This document shows, piece after piece, positions 51,909 to 61,691 of a DNA stretch of 64,000 nucleotides. The stretch is from NCBI GenBank assembly GCA_977017575.1, contig CDRNVI010000063.1:186001-250000 (forward strand), given 5' to 3'. This stretch comes from Paramoeba atlantica (lineage: Eukaryota > Discosea). Made by a program: the position numbers and the translations under genes. A model generated the notes under the pieces. That model searched no databases. It saw nothing but the letters and a program-made list of their open reading frames with translations, and was not told the DNA's origin. Position 1 is the stretch's first letter. Each line of letters opens with the position of its first letter.

Positions 51909-52553
51909 TTAATCAAGGTTTCGGCGCGCATTAGCGCTTTTTACAGACTGACGTATGTGCCGTCGGGATACCAAAAGAGGGGTAAACAAACTTCGAAGAA
52001 AACAAAATATAAGTACGAATAAAACAACCCCCATAACAAAGGAATAAATATACCCCATCCTGCGTTGCCGCGCAGGTAGGAGTCTCATAAAAAGTCGCAT
52101 ACGTGCAGGATCCCCAGGAACCCGCGTGCCTCGATAATACGCTGACGTTGGGTCTAAGAGTAGTGCCCGAGCCTGCTTAAGCTCAGACGCTCTGGCACGA
52201 CCATGTGGGGAGTTGGGGTCACAAACTGCGGATTTAGTTTTAAAAGACCTTTCAATGTCATCTTTTGTTGCCGTGGCCGCATTTAATCCCAAAACGTGAA
52301 GAGGATCACTGTGGAGAAGAAAAAGTTCCTGCTCGCGTGCTTCGCCCGAGAACGTGTTCGCAGAGTCGTGAGTATGATTAAACATCTCCCAACCTCTTGC
52401 ACTTGAGCTCGCCTGCCGAATATTCGACGTAAAAATGGGAATGGCGGAGTCTATCGTGCCTGATCGGAGAGAACAATGGGAAACTACAGGTGCTGTATGA
52501 CCTCGAAAGCGCTGTGCTAGGTAGCAAATAACGGCCTTTTTGCTACTATTCAT
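51909..52553 (-). CDS. J-domain-like membrane protein
   Basis: The 214-residue protein contains a region at about residues 82-135 (DPLHVLGLNAATATKDDIER, SFKTKSAVCDPNSPHGRARA, ELKQARALLLDP) with the helix pattern of a J domain. The HPD motif is absent: CDPN occupies that place, so it would be a J-like rather than functional Hsp70-stimulating domain. One membrane segment follows (GYIYSFVMGVVLFVLIFCFL) with a short basic tail. The N-terminus (residues 1-40) could be a mitochondrial presequence. Role unknown; mitochondrial membrane is a guess. Confidence 0.65.
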   Translation of the reverse strand: MNSSKKAVICYLAQRFRGHTAPVVSHCSLRSGTIDSAIPIFTSNIRQASSSARGWEMFNHTHDSANTFSGEAREQELFLLHSDPLHVLGLNAATATKDDIERSFKTKSAVCDPNSPHGRARASELKQARALLLDPTSAYYRGTRVPGDPARMRLFMRLLPARQRRMGYIYSFVMGVVLFVLIFCFLRSLFTPLLVSRRHIRQSVKSANARRNLD

Positions 52554-52744
52554 GAATGAAAAATCTTAAAGTATTTGTGTAGAGGTTTATGACTTAATAT
52601 TTGGTAAATCCAAAACATTCATAAATGCGCTGACCATCAGTCAGGAAACCTAGAATTAGCGCTTTACATTTTTTCTTAACGATTCAGAATAAACTTTGCA
52701 GCCTCCAAGCAAATTGATACATAAAAAGCCCATAGGCACCTTCC

Positions 52745-54547
52745 TTACCCTTCTAAAAGTGCGAACTGAAAATGAACCTGGGAGGCCAGCTTTTCTAAGC
52801 TGTCCCTTGCGGATTGTGGCGTGCAACCACGTGCTGCAATCCAACCCAATGCCGTGCTTCGATGGGGTGGTGGGTGAAGTTCCTGGCCCACAGACCAGTA
52901 CAGCTGATGTCCTACGTAACAAGGGTCATCGAGAACACTCGGTACCACCCATTGATCACGCAAAACTGCTGCCACCGAACATGGAGGGAAGTTTAAAGTA
53001 GCGACATATTGGTTCGCTGAGAGCGTATGCGGATATAAAGCTGGGGTGATAAAGTGAAACGTGTTTGTGTTGTCCGATGATTTGGAAGTTTCAGAGTCTC
53101 CTGCGTTCAAAAGGGGTGTAGTAGGGTGTTCAACGTGAACTGCACTGATAAATTTCACTGTGGGATGCGCGGTGACAGGAAGCGAACAGTTTCGTAAAAA
53201 CGTATTTTCCGCAAGCTTCCAGACATGTTCCTTAATCGGATATGCGGCTTTCGCACGAGCATGAATGGTAGGAGAAAGTCCGCACGCGATGCGACAATAT
53301 TGTACTGCCAGATCAATTCCTGTGACAGCTAAATTCAGCGCGTGCGTTTCCGCAGCACCGAGTCTGAGGTTGACTTCTACAACGTATGCTTTATTTCTGC
53401 GCATGTCATATTTGGCTTCAAAATGCATAACAGTGTTTAATTGCGAGCCATGTATGGCAACAAACTTTCTTGTGAGACAAATGAGCTTCTCCAGCGCCTC
53501 GCTCGGTAGCGCACTTGGGGCTAGTCCTCCCGATTCCACAAAATATGGCGCACTATGCGGAGCGCAATTATCAGAAACCAAGGCATACTGTAAGTCTCCA
53601 TGGTGAATGACGCAGTCAATGTCCACTTCTGGGCCTTCTATGTATTCTTCAATTAGCACAGAGAGTGGTGTACCTAGTGCATTCCAGTGATCTCGTTCCT
53701 TCTCATTGAAAGCAGATTGTGTGTTTGACAAGCAGCGGATAGGAGTCGATGGCGATTGCTCAGTATTCACGCGTTCGGATTCGTCGCTCACGTTTTCTTC
53801 ATAAGGTAAAGTGGGTGGCGTTGGAATGTTTCCGCCATTTGATTTATTGAGAATACCCAATACGTTTTGAGCTGCACACTTGAGTTGTGCATAGTCTTCG
53901 CATTTTTGTACCAAAGCCCCACCAGCACCGGGATTGGGCTTTACAATTAAAGGAAATTGTATCAAGTGCGAGCAGTGCACTGCTCGCATTTTTGTTCCCG
54001 TTTCTATTTTAGACATTCGGTCTGCATCAGTGATTAGCCCGCCTTCATTGTCCGCCAATAAGCGAAGAATTCCTTCTAGTTCGCCCAACGTACGAATGCT
54101 ACGACTCCATGGGGCGCACAACCCTGTGTCGTGGCACCAATTTCTAAATCGAGCTTTGTCATGAGTGCAACGGATTACCTCGACAGGCGCAGGACACGAA
54201 ATTTTACCCAGAGCAGTTGCTAGCGCCGCGGCTGGATAAACCCCATACTCGTCGAAGGAGAGAACACCGTCAATAAGTGCTTCCGATGGGTAACTTCTTA
54301 CTTGTAACGACTCAATTTCCTGTTGCACATGTGCTATCATAGGCTCAACCTTCTGCGTGTCGGTAAGAATCCATTTCCACACGTAAGGAGTCGCCCAACT
54401 TACAACATGGGGGTGTACCATCACTATGCGAACTCCCGATTCGTACAGTGTGCGATAGGCGACGACTCGACTGTCACTACTCGTCCTGACAAACAAGACG
54501 CATTTCCCTTCCAGCTCTTGCCCCTTGATATTCGGTGATGACATCAC
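52745..54547 (-). CDS. ATP-grasp ligase, carnosine-synthase-like
   Basis: The 600-residue protein has an ATP-grasp fold: FPLIVKPNPGAGGALVQKC in the ATP-binding loop, LIEEYIEGPEVDIDCVIHHG, and the metal-binding strand YVVEVNLRLG with the Glu and Asn. The block EEYIEGPEVDIDC followed by LVSDNCAPHS recalls CARNS1, the ATP-grasp domain of carnosine synthase, but similar sequences occur in carbamoyl-phosphate synthetase-like and amino-acid ligases. It likely joins a carboxylate to an amine with ATP. A polar insert at about residues 230-285 and a C-terminal domain of about 150 residues are present. The substrate cannot be told from sequence. Confidence 0.78.
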   Translation of the reverse strand: MMSSPNIKGQELEGKCVLFVRTSSDSRVVAYRTLYESGVRIVMVHPHVVSWATPYVWKWILTDTQKVEPMIAHVQQEIESLQVRSYPSEALIDGVLSFDEYGVYPAAALATALGKISCPAPVEVIRCTHDKARFRNWCHDTGLCAPWSRSIRTLGELEGILRLLADNEGGLITDADRMSKIETGTKMRAVHCSHLIQFPLIVKPNPGAGGALVQKCEDYAQLKCAAQNVLGILNKSNGGNIPTPPTLPYEENVSDESERVNTEQSPSTPIRCLSNTQSAFNEKERDHWNALGTPLSVLIEEYIEGPEVDIDCVIHHGDLQYALVSDNCAPHSAPYFVESGGLAPSALPSEALEKLICLTRKFVAIHGSQLNTVMHFEAKYDMRRNKAYVVEVNLRLGAAETHALNLAVTGIDLAVQYCRIACGLSPTIHARAKAAYPIKEHVWKLAENTFLRNCSLPVTAHPTVKFISAVHVEHPTTPLLNAGDSETSKSSDNTNTFHFITPALYPHTLSANQYVATLNFPPCSVAAVLRDQWVVPSVLDDPCYVGHQLYWSVGQELHPPPHRSTALGWIAARGCTPQSARDSLEKLASQVHFQFALLEG

Positions 54548-54934
54548 TCATTAAGGAACTTGATACATGAATTTTTCATCTCGCTTGTGCATGTGGTGCG
54601 CGGACGCCATTGTTAGGAAAATTAATTTGATGCAAATGTACGTATGGTTATAGGACGAGAAACACTAAATTATTACTCAGAAAAATCCATAAAAGGACTC
54701 TTGGTTATAGGGTGATATGAATAGGTTGATTCAAAAAAACGGTTGATGTACATGTACATACGAAAAGGTTGATGTACATGTACATGTACATGGAAGTTCT
54801 ATTTATCGGAACGTGTATGCTACAGCAATTCAAAGTGGGTGGATCAAAGTACCGTCTGAGAGCCATGTGAGAGAATCTGTAAAAATCCTTCCAACGTGTC
54901 GAAGAGCGGAAAATATCGTACAATTTAAATTGTA

Positions 54935-56230
54935 TCATTTCTGCCTATTTTTTCTTTTCGCTCGTTTCCGCTCTTTTCTGATGGCTTTTTTACTTTGATT
55001 CTTGCTCTTAGATTTTCCTCCCCTCATGGCACTTTTACATCCTGGTGTAGGTGTCGGGTATATACCTGCAAAAAGATTTATCACGCCCGGGTTAGCCATT
55101 CCTGGTGTTTGGCGTGCCGATGAGGGAGGCTTCGCAGAGACATGATATTTTGCACTAGAACCTTGAACTACGCTAGGAAACAAGCCCCGCGTAACAGGAT
55201 CAGCGATGTTGAGTATGCCCGGAATCCAGTGCACTTGTAAATGACAATTTTCTTCGAACAGTAAATTTTGCAGTTCCTTGATCCATATCCATTGTCGTTT
55301 TTCTACAAACTGTTCGCGCCTTCGATCCGCCCCTCGCAGTATTAAATCTGCATCTGGTAAGAGGCATTTCTCAAACTTGATTTGTTCCAGTGCACGAACA
55401 AGTCCTATAGCATCACTGAAAACATGCAAGGTCCGCAGTCCAGTAAACGTGGCCAGCGCATGTGTAATTCCATGTACGGCCGCCAAGAGCTCCTCGTCAT
55501 GGGTACCGCGCCTTATAAATTCCAAGCTGTACGCAGCACTTTCGATGGCAAAGCGTGTAGGCGCGAGGTGAACCAGTCCCCAGCCATGACGCGAGGCATC
55601 AATAAAAACCGCAGAGGAACTGACCGGTAGCGGCTCGATGGTATGTTTACGCCTTCGGCAGCTGGCTCGTACTACGTTCCATCCTTCCGTTCCAACACAA
55701 TAAAACAGATCCGTGACCATGTGACGAACCCAGTCCTCCATCTTCCACTGACTAAGAGTGATCAGCACCTTCTGACACATGCTTCGAGACTGCTCTACAA
55801 AGGATGGGTTGCCGCCGGGGTCTGGAGTATTCCGAGAAGCGCGGAAACGCCGTTTCGCTGCACGACTCTCCGCCCTATCTATCTGCCGGAAAACTGCTCT
55901 TCGTACTTGATCGATATGCGCCATTTTACGTATTTGCCGTGTCTCGCTTGAACCTATTTCCCTTTCTAGCTTAAATCGGCTCACTCTGACACCCAAATAC
56001 GGTATATTATTTTGCTCTTGAGCATTTTTTTGAGCGTTTTTCTTTTTGTTTCTTTTTTTCTTCTTAGTTGTGAGTAAAGCAGAGGTTCCGTGAAAACAAC
56101 AAAAACTAAAAGACTGTAACTTGTTTAGAATGGGTGTCGATAAATTTCCGCGCGTAAAGAACTTAGTAGAGGCAACTCCTGCACTCCTAACCATTAGTTT
56201 TCCGATCATCCCTATCATGGACATTCCCAC
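54935..56230 (-). CDS. intact ORF with retrotransposon-type RNase H domain
   Basis: The 431-residue ORF has a hydrophobic and basic N-terminus (residues 1-60) that could be a mitochondrial presequence. A linker follows, then an RNase H domain at about residues 205-350: FIDASRHGWGLVHL for the first Asp, HDEELLAAVHGI for the Glu, HVFSDAIGLVRAL for the second Asp and VHWIPGILNIADPVTRG for the last. The style matches RNase H of LTR/DIRS-type retroelements rather than cellular RNase HI. No reverse transcriptase, integrase or terminal repeats were seen around it. It lies in sense with the host gene array and ends in a Lys/Arg-rich tail. It may be a domesticated retroelement domain or a fossil fragment that happens to be open. 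Confidence 0.72.
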   Translation of the reverse strand: MGMSMIGMIGKLMVRSAGVASTKFFTRGNLSTPILNKLQSFSFCCFHGTSALLTTKKKKRNKKKNAQKNAQEQNNIPYLGVRVSRFKLEREIGSSETRQIRKMAHIDQVRRAVFRQIDRAESRAAKRRFRASRNTPDPGGNPSFVEQSRSMCQKVLITLSQWKMEDWVRHMVTDLFYCVGTEGWNVVRASCRRRKHTIEPLPVSSSAVFIDASRHGWGLVHLAPTRFAIESAAYSLEFIRRGTHDEELLAAVHGITHALATFTGLRTLHVFSDAIGLVRALEQIKFEKCLLPDADLILRGADRRREQFVEKRQWIWIKELQNLLFEENCHLQVHWIPGILNIADPVTRGLFPSVVQGSSAKYHVSAKPPSSARQTPGMANPGVINLFAGIYPTPTPGCKSAMRGGKSKSKNQSKKAIRKERKRAKRKNRQK

Positions 56231-56699
56231 TTGCTCGACAGCATCTCGAAATATTTACTTGTGTATTCAAGTCAAAACAAGAAAAGATAGAACGTGTAAT
56301 ATTAAAATTCGTACGTTAGACAAAATAAAATTGTAGCACACCCTTTAAAATTTGTATCAAGCGGATATCGGAATCTGCTGGACTATTACAAAGATACAAC
56401 GTATAGCCGCGCAACCTTTGCAAGTATGTATTCACGGAAACCTTAAAAGTACATAAACGCAGAAAAGATTACGTTGGCGTCAGTCAGACAAAGCTGCTGG
56501 TCAGTACTGTCCCAAGGTTCAATAGTGTTTGGGTACATTTAAAATACATTTTTTAATCGATACAAGCTTCATATAATGTTTGCAGAAATATTGAGTATTG
56601 TAGCATTAAAAGCGTAAAAACGTCAAGAATATACTACATTGTGTGGCATGTTATGTAATATAGTAGAGCAGATCGCCGGCGGTGGGGGTACATTTAATA

Positions 56700-57305
56700 T
56701 TAAGTTGTAGCACTAACTGTATCAAATAGTGCCGTTTGCTTTGATAAATTTCCGGGATGTTCCTTTTCCTCGGCTGTGGCTTTCTGCGCGTTTGCCTCAT
56801 TGGCCCGTACCAGATCTTCTGGACATCCCCCGTGGTCGTGTGCCATGCACGCCTCGACAACCCGACCTACACGGAAGTTGCCGCACTGCACACAGGCCTT
56901 CATTACCCAACTCCAGGTCTCACCATTCGACTTGATCTTGTTCCGGTGCTCCATTTCCTCAATGATGTCCAACATCGCACACACTTTACTTTCCCCGGGT
57001 GTTGCATCCTTTTGCTTCTTCTCGCACTCGTAGATTCTTTGAAGCGCGGTGTTGTACGTCGCTAGGTCGGGCGGAGTGTTTTGAAGATTCATTTGCACCA
57101 TTAGATCTCCAGCTTCGTCGTAATATTGCACTTTTTTAATTTTTTCCATCCAGGGTTGGGTGTTGGTGCTCACTTCATATCCAAACAGATCGTATTTCTT
57201 GGTCGAGGTGGCGCAGTGTCGGACAGCTGTAGGGACAACCAATGTACCAACACAGGACACCAAACGGTGAAGTCGGCGCATCAATATGAAGCCAATATTA
57301 AACAA
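56700..57305 (-). CDS. mitochondrial F1-ATPase subunit p18 (euglenozoan-specific PPR protein)
   Basis: The 201-residue protein has a mitochondrial presequence (MRRLHRLVSCVGTLVVPTAV from Met9, which may be the true start). The mature part begins near KKYDLFGYEVSTNTQPW, followed by PPR-like helices (PPDLATYNTALQRIY, GETWSWVMKACVQCGNFRVG) and ends EEKEHPGNLSKQTALFD. I recognise this from the trypanosome ATP synthase p18 subunit, which attaches to the F1 alpha subunit. The match is from memory and was not searched. The subunit is known only from Euglenozoa, so it is the best single marker of the organism in the window. Confidence 0.87.
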   Translation of the reverse strand: MFNIGFILMRRLHRLVSCVGTLVVPTAVRHCATSTKKYDLFGYEVSTNTQPWMEKIKKVQYYDEAGDLMVQMNLQNTPPDLATYNTALQRIYECEKKQKDATPGESKVCAMLDIIEEMEHRNKIKSNGETWSWVMKACVQCGNFRVGRVVEACMAHDHGGCPEDLVRANEANAQKATAEEKEHPGNLSKQTALFDTVSATT

Positions 57306-57422
57306 AAAATTGTTTAAGAAATGAACGATCTAAGGTGATCTTGCGATACTACATGAGATCACGCTAGATCATAAAAGATTCTTTAGAATTATGCTAGATG
57401 TTTCTATTTAAAAAGATTTTCT

Positions 57423-59021
57423 TCAGATTTGTGGAGAATTTTCTAATTGCCGGGACTGTCTTTTCCCCTGAACTACGTTCCGAATGAAGAGTTCTCCTGC
57501 CTTGTAGCTGGAACGCACCATGGGACCACTGGCAACATAGAGAAACCCCAAATTCTCGCCGTAAGACTTGTAGTGTTCAAATTCATCGGGGTGAACAAAA
57601 CGCTCGACTTTTTTGCGGCTGCGGTCAGGCTGCAGATATTGACCCAGGGTGAGGAAGTCTACCCCCACGTCTTTGAGATCCCGCATGGACTCTTCCACCT
57701 CGCGCATAGTCTCCCCGAGCCCCACCATGAGACTCGACTTTGTGAATAGCTTTGGGTTTACCGATTTCGCGTACCGCAGCACCTGTAAGGACTGGTCGTA
57801 CGACGCACGACGGTCCCTAATATAGGGAGTAATCCGCCTAACCACTTCCAAGTTGTGGGCATAAACATGCAAACCACTATGTGCGACTTTCTCAATGCTA
57901 CTCTGCTTCCCGCGGAAATCACCCACAAGACATTCAATGAGAAGATCCCGTGAGTCGTCACCCCCTGACACAACACCAGATTCCAATACCTTTTCGCTGT
58001 CCCCTTCGTGCGGCGTAATCTCATGTTCGGTGGAGTTACCCGGCTTCATAACCAAATCCTCCTTTTGTTGGTCACCACCTTCCCCTCTCCCCTCCCTCCT
58101 CCCCCGCAAAATCTCCCCAATCGTCCTCACCACATGCCCCGCCCCCCCATCCGGAAGATCATCCCGGTCCACCATCGTAAGCACGACGTAGGACAGGTTC
58201 AGCCCCCGCAGGGCGTCTCCAATCCGCCGCGGCTCCCCCTCCTCCAGCGGCCTCGGGTCGCGCCGGGTCTGGACGCTACAGAACCGGCACCCCCGGGTGC
58301 ACTCGTGGCCCATCATCATGACGGTGGCGGTGGCGACCCCGGAGTCCCCGCCCCCCCAGCACTCCCCGATGTTGGGGCACCGTGCCTCCTCGCACACCGT
58401 GGACAGGCGGTGGGCGCGCATCTGGGCCTTGAGGCGCAGGTAGTGGGGGTAGGCGCGGGGGCCCTTGGGGAGGGCGAGGCGCAGCCACGGGGGGAGGGGG
58501 GAGCGGCCGCGGGTGGTGGGGGAGGGAATGTTGATAGGGTAGGTCGTGGTGGGGAGGGAGGGGGAGGAGGAAGTAGAAACAGAACTGTTGTGGGGCGTAG
58601 AGATCGTCTCTATAGTCTGTGTGTTGTTGTTGCTGGGAGACATAGAGATGGTCTCTATATTCTGTGTGGTGTTGGTGTTGTTGGGAGGCGTAGAAATGGT
58701 CTCTATATTCTGTGTGGTGGTGTTGTTGTTGTTATTATTGTTGGGAGACGTAGAGATACTCCCCAGAATATCTTGTGTGTTGGTGTTGTTGGGAGGAGTA
58801 AACAGGTCAAAATCTTGAGGTCCGGGCTCGGAGGCGAGTCGGGTACGGAAGTTGGTGAGAAAGGTTTGTTGGGTGGGGGTGAGTTCGGGGTGGGTGGAAT
58901 AGGGATGTGTGGTGGGGGATGTGATAGGGGGAGGGAACGTATGGAGATGGTGGGTGGTGCGAGTCGGGGGGTTGAGCTTTGAGAAGGCTCGTAAAGAGGA
59001 TAGGAGTTGGGTAGAATGCAT
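57423..59021 (-). CDS. LIAS: lipoyl synthase, mitochondrial
   Basis: The radical-SAM enzyme inserts two sulfurs into octanoyl groups to make lipoate. The start chosen begins MHSTQLLSSLRAFSKLNPP, a good mitochondrial presequence; an upstream in-frame Met (59201) would add 60 residues without a clear targeting signal. Auxiliary cluster Cys: CEEARCPNIGEC. Radical-SAM cluster: CTRGCRFC. The C-terminal GPMVRSSYKAGE has the Ser that binds the auxiliary cluster. Two unusual inserts exist: four Asn/Thr-rich repeats around IETISTPPNN before the catalytic core, and a polar insert of about 70 residues between TIGEILRGRR and HSGLHVYAHN. The enzyme is about 530 residues against a usual 320-400. Confidence 0.95.
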   Translation of the reverse strand: MHSTQLLSSLRAFSKLNPPTRTTHHLHTFPPPITSPTTHPYSTHPELTPTQQTFLTNFRTRLASEPGPQDFDLFTPPNNTNTQDILGSISTSPNNNNNNNTTTQNIETISTPPNNTNTTQNIETISMSPSNNNTQTIETISTPHNSSVSTSSSPSLPTTTYPINIPSPTTRGRSPLPPWLRLALPKGPRAYPHYLRLKAQMRAHRLSTVCEEARCPNIGECWGGGDSGVATATVMMMGHECTRGCRFCSVQTRRDPRPLEEGEPRRIGDALRGLNLSYVVLTMVDRDDLPDGGAGHVVRTIGEILRGRREGRGEGGDQQKEDLVMKPGNSTEHEITPHEGDSEKVLESGVVSGGDDSRDLLIECLVGDFRGKQSSIEKVAHSGLHVYAHNLEVVRRITPYIRDRRASYDQSLQVLRYAKSVNPKLFTKSSLMVGLGETMREVEESMRDLKDVGVDFLTLGQYLQPDRSRKKVERFVHPDEFEHYKSYGENLGFLYVASGPMVRSSYKAGELFIRNVVQGKRQSRQLENSPQI

Positions 59022-59410
59022 GGAGAGTACGGAGTAAAATATACAACTTGGTTGAAGTGTATGTTGATAAACACGTAAAGTGGAGTGTGGTTTAGGTGAC
59101 AAAAATGGCGTATGGTAAGGACCCCCTCTGACAGAGGTCCAACCATTTCTGGTATAATTCTTAAAGAGTTCAGTATACCATGTATTAGGGTATACAAACA
59201 CGAAATATAGAGTAGCACTTTTAGTGGTATAATCGGAATCGGATACGTACTAAGCAGTTAGTAAAAGTTACAGGTCTTTGTTTTGCTCCTACTAATTTCT
59301 GGTAATAATAAATAGTGTTTAAGTTTAGCATTCTGTGTCGAGTCAAAAGAAAGTAAAAAAAGCAATGGGAAAAGCAAATGGTTGCGCAACCTACCAAGAA
59401 GCTAGGCACG

Positions 59411-60643
59411 TTACAATTCGTAGAAAGATGTCTCAGCTCGCTCTTCATCCTTCTTTCGCTGTTCCTCTTCCATCTGTTCCTGTCTCTCCTTGCGACGTTG
59501 CTTTCTTTCTCTTTTTCTCTCACGTTTACGTTCAGCATCCTCCTCCTTGTCACGTATTTCCTCCAGTTCCTTCTCCTTTTCGATTGTTTTCCCCCAGGTT
59601 TCCGCAATGAACGCCTCTACTTCCTCAACACTGTCTGAGACGATAATGTTATCAAACACGGTTCCATTTTTAACGTTCCAGAGCTCAAACCCAACAGAGT
59701 TAAGTGGCTTTCGGCTCCAGTACAAATACGGATCCGGGTGGTATAAAGGATTATGCAGCTGCTGAGGCTGAAAAGGTTTGTAATTCGGATTTTTGATACG
59801 GCCGGGAAACCAGTGCCCCTTGGCATTTTTATTATCTATCAGGGGTGCAGTCCAGTTTCCATCCTCATCGTCATCCCAATCCTCCGGTTTATCCACGTCC
59901 GGGTCCGGTATCTTCTTCGGCTCCTTATCCCAGTCGTCCGGTTTCTTGTCATCCGGGTCCGTGACCCACTCCTCTCCCTCGTCGTAGTCATCCGGGAACT
60001 CATCAGTGGTGTCGTCCAGCGTGGGCTCAGGCAGTAGTTCCCAATCGCGCTCAATTTCTCCACCATCAAAGTATTCGTTATCCACCCGGACCTCATAGGT
60101 GTTATCCGGGCGAATAATCAACGTATACAGGTGGGTGAGTTTATCACGTTTGCATTTTGGCTCCTTCAGCCACGGCACATTCACCCCCTGGTAGTTCCAC
60201 ATAATTTGCACCTTCCACGGACCACAGATGTCGGGTCCAAACATGATAAAATAAGGCGTCTTCCCATCAAACTCCTCCTGGTCGATATCGGGCATCAGTT
60301 TAATGTATCCTCCCCCGCAGTCATGGTCCTGGTCATACTTTACGGTGTACGAAAGAACAAGGGTCTTATTTTTGTTGTCAAAAGGCTTTTTAAATTTCGC
60401 ACTGATAGCGTACTGGTGCTGATCCTCGGCGGTAATCATTCCGCGGTTAATGTTTTCATCTCCATAGGTGGTAGGGAGTCCGAGACGAAAGCGCCCATAG
60501 CTGGCATTCGCCCGGCTCTGTATCCATCGCTTCTCAAAGGGGTCTCCGAAAGGGGTCTCCTCGAAGGTCTCTTTGAAATAGATTTCGGCGCGCAAGGTGG
60601 GGCACAAAGGTGCCAGAAACCCTAGAAGGAATAAGAGAAGCAT
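59411..60643 (-). CDS. CALR: calreticulin, ER lectin chaperone
   Basis: The 410-residue protein has a signal peptide (MLLLFLLGFLAPLCPTLRA). The N-domain motifs are IYFKETFEETPFGDPFEKRW, YTVKYDQDHDCGGGYIKLMP and PYFIMFGPDICG. The P-domain is short, with DPDDKKPDDWDKEPKKIPDP and DVDKPEDWDDDEDG. It then has GHWFPGRIKNPNYK, and the C-terminal VGFELWNVKNGTVFDNIIVS. The C-tail is a Lys/Arg/Glu-rich helix instead of the purely acidic tail of animal calreticulin. It ends in SFYEL, a variant of the ER-retention tetrapeptide. It binds monoglucosylated N-glycans in the ER. ALG2 in the same window belongs to the same glycosylation pathway. Confidence 0.96.
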   Translation of the reverse strand: MLLLFLLGFLAPLCPTLRAEIYFKETFEETPFGDPFEKRWIQSRANASYGRFRLGLPTTYGDENINRGMITAEDQHQYAISAKFKKPFDNKNKTLVLSYTVKYDQDHDCGGGYIKLMPDIDQEEFDGKTPYFIMFGPDICGPWKVQIMWNYQGVNVPWLKEPKCKRDKLTHLYTLIIRPDNTYEVRVDNEYFDGGEIERDWELLPEPTLDDTTDEFPDDYDEGEEWVTDPDDKKPDDWDKEPKKIPDPDVDKPEDWDDDEDGNWTAPLIDNKNAKGHWFPGRIKNPNYKPFQPQQLHNPLYHPDPYLYWSRKPLNSVGFELWNVKNGTVFDNIIVSDSVEEVEAFIAETWGKTIEKEKELEEIRDKEEDAERKRERKRERKQRRKERQEQMEEEQRKKDEERAETSFYEL

Positions 60644-61019
60644 TTAAAAAGATAAAAATATTATGACCTAATTTGCTAACCAACTGTTTGCAAAACTTTT
60701 CGTAAAGGGTGGAAAAATTGAATTGTGCTTTGTATTGTAAGTCAGTGAGTAAATTGAAAAAAAAGACATAAAGAGGGGGCTCGTTTATTCAATTTTTTCG
60801 AGCATTTTTTGCTAACAATAATCGAATGTTAACAATCAATGAATTTATCGATTGTTAACAATAAACGAATGCTAACAATAAACGAGCCCCCCTTTAGATT
60901 TTATACACAAGCATTAAGCGTTAAAACAAGTTTTAGTATACTCCCTCACACAACATTGGAACGCACAGATGTGCATTACAATCGCTTCCTAGTTCCCAGA
61001 GTTCACTCTCGCATTCTGC

Positions 61020-61691
61020 CTATTTGTCTCCAGAGAGTCTGCGCTGCATTTGGTCAGCTACGGTGCGAAGACTTTCTTGATCCCACTGACCCATGGGTTC
61101 CCAATACACTCCCAATCCTTCTATACGATTTGGCTTTGGAATAAGATGATAATGCACGTGGGGAACGGCTTGGTGAGCCATTGCTCCGTTGTTCTGTAAA
61201 ACATTATAGTCCTCAGAGGGTAAAAGCCCTCCAACACGACGAAGCATATGGGCAACAGCTTGAGCCGATTCCTCTGCAACTTCATGCATTTTAGTGTAGT
61301 GATTCTTAGGAATAACTAAAGCGTGTCCAACGGCCAAGGGATGAATATCCAGAAAGGCTAAAGCTAAGTCAGTCTCCATTATTTTAACACAAGGAAGCTC
61401 ACCCGAAATTATGCGACAAAAGGGGCAAGAGGGAACGCAAATTAGATTCGTGGATATAATATTGTTAAAATTAGATTGCTGTTGATTCCCACTTTTTGCA
61501 TTCTTGTTTACGGATTTTAGTTGCTTTTTTACTTTCTTGATATTCGATTTACTGGCCAATCGATTCGAGTAGCAATACATGGCGACTTGGGGAACAATAA
61601 AACATGTCCGCGTGCGCAACAAATTAGCAGCAGAACCCTTAATGCAATGAAATTGCCTTTTTTGAAATAACAGAGACAGAGACATACACAA
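61020..61691 (-). CDS. HIT-family nucleotide hydrolase or transferase (HINT-like)
   Basis: The 223-residue protein has a HIT domain at about residues 92-205: CPFCRIISGELPCVKIMETD, LAFLDIHPLAVGHALVIPKN, and the catalytic triad HVHYHLIPKP with the His-x-His-x-His pattern. The first 80 residues are basic and low in acids, which suggests a mitochondrial presequence (MCMSLSLLFQKRQFHCIKGS). The paired Cys before the domain (CPFC) is the zinc-type HINT signature. It hydrolyses nucleotide conjugates such as adenosine phosphoramidates. Confidence 0.94.
   Translation of the reverse strand: MCMSLSLLFQKRQFHCIKGSAANLLRTRTCFIVPQVAMYCYSNRLASKSNIKKVKKQLKSVNKNAKSGNQQQSNFNNIISTNLICVPSCPFCRIISGELPCVKIMETDLALAFLDIHPLAVGHALVIPKNHYTKMHEVAEESAQAVAHMLRRVGGLLPSEDYNVLQNNGAMAHQAVPHVHYHLIPKPNRIEGLGVYWEPMGQWDQESLRTVADQMQRRLSGDK

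Noticed and set aside
58008-58982. 324-residue Gly/Val-rich plus-strand ORF
   Set aside because: It is antisense to lipoyl synthase, whose frame has all the catalytic residues.
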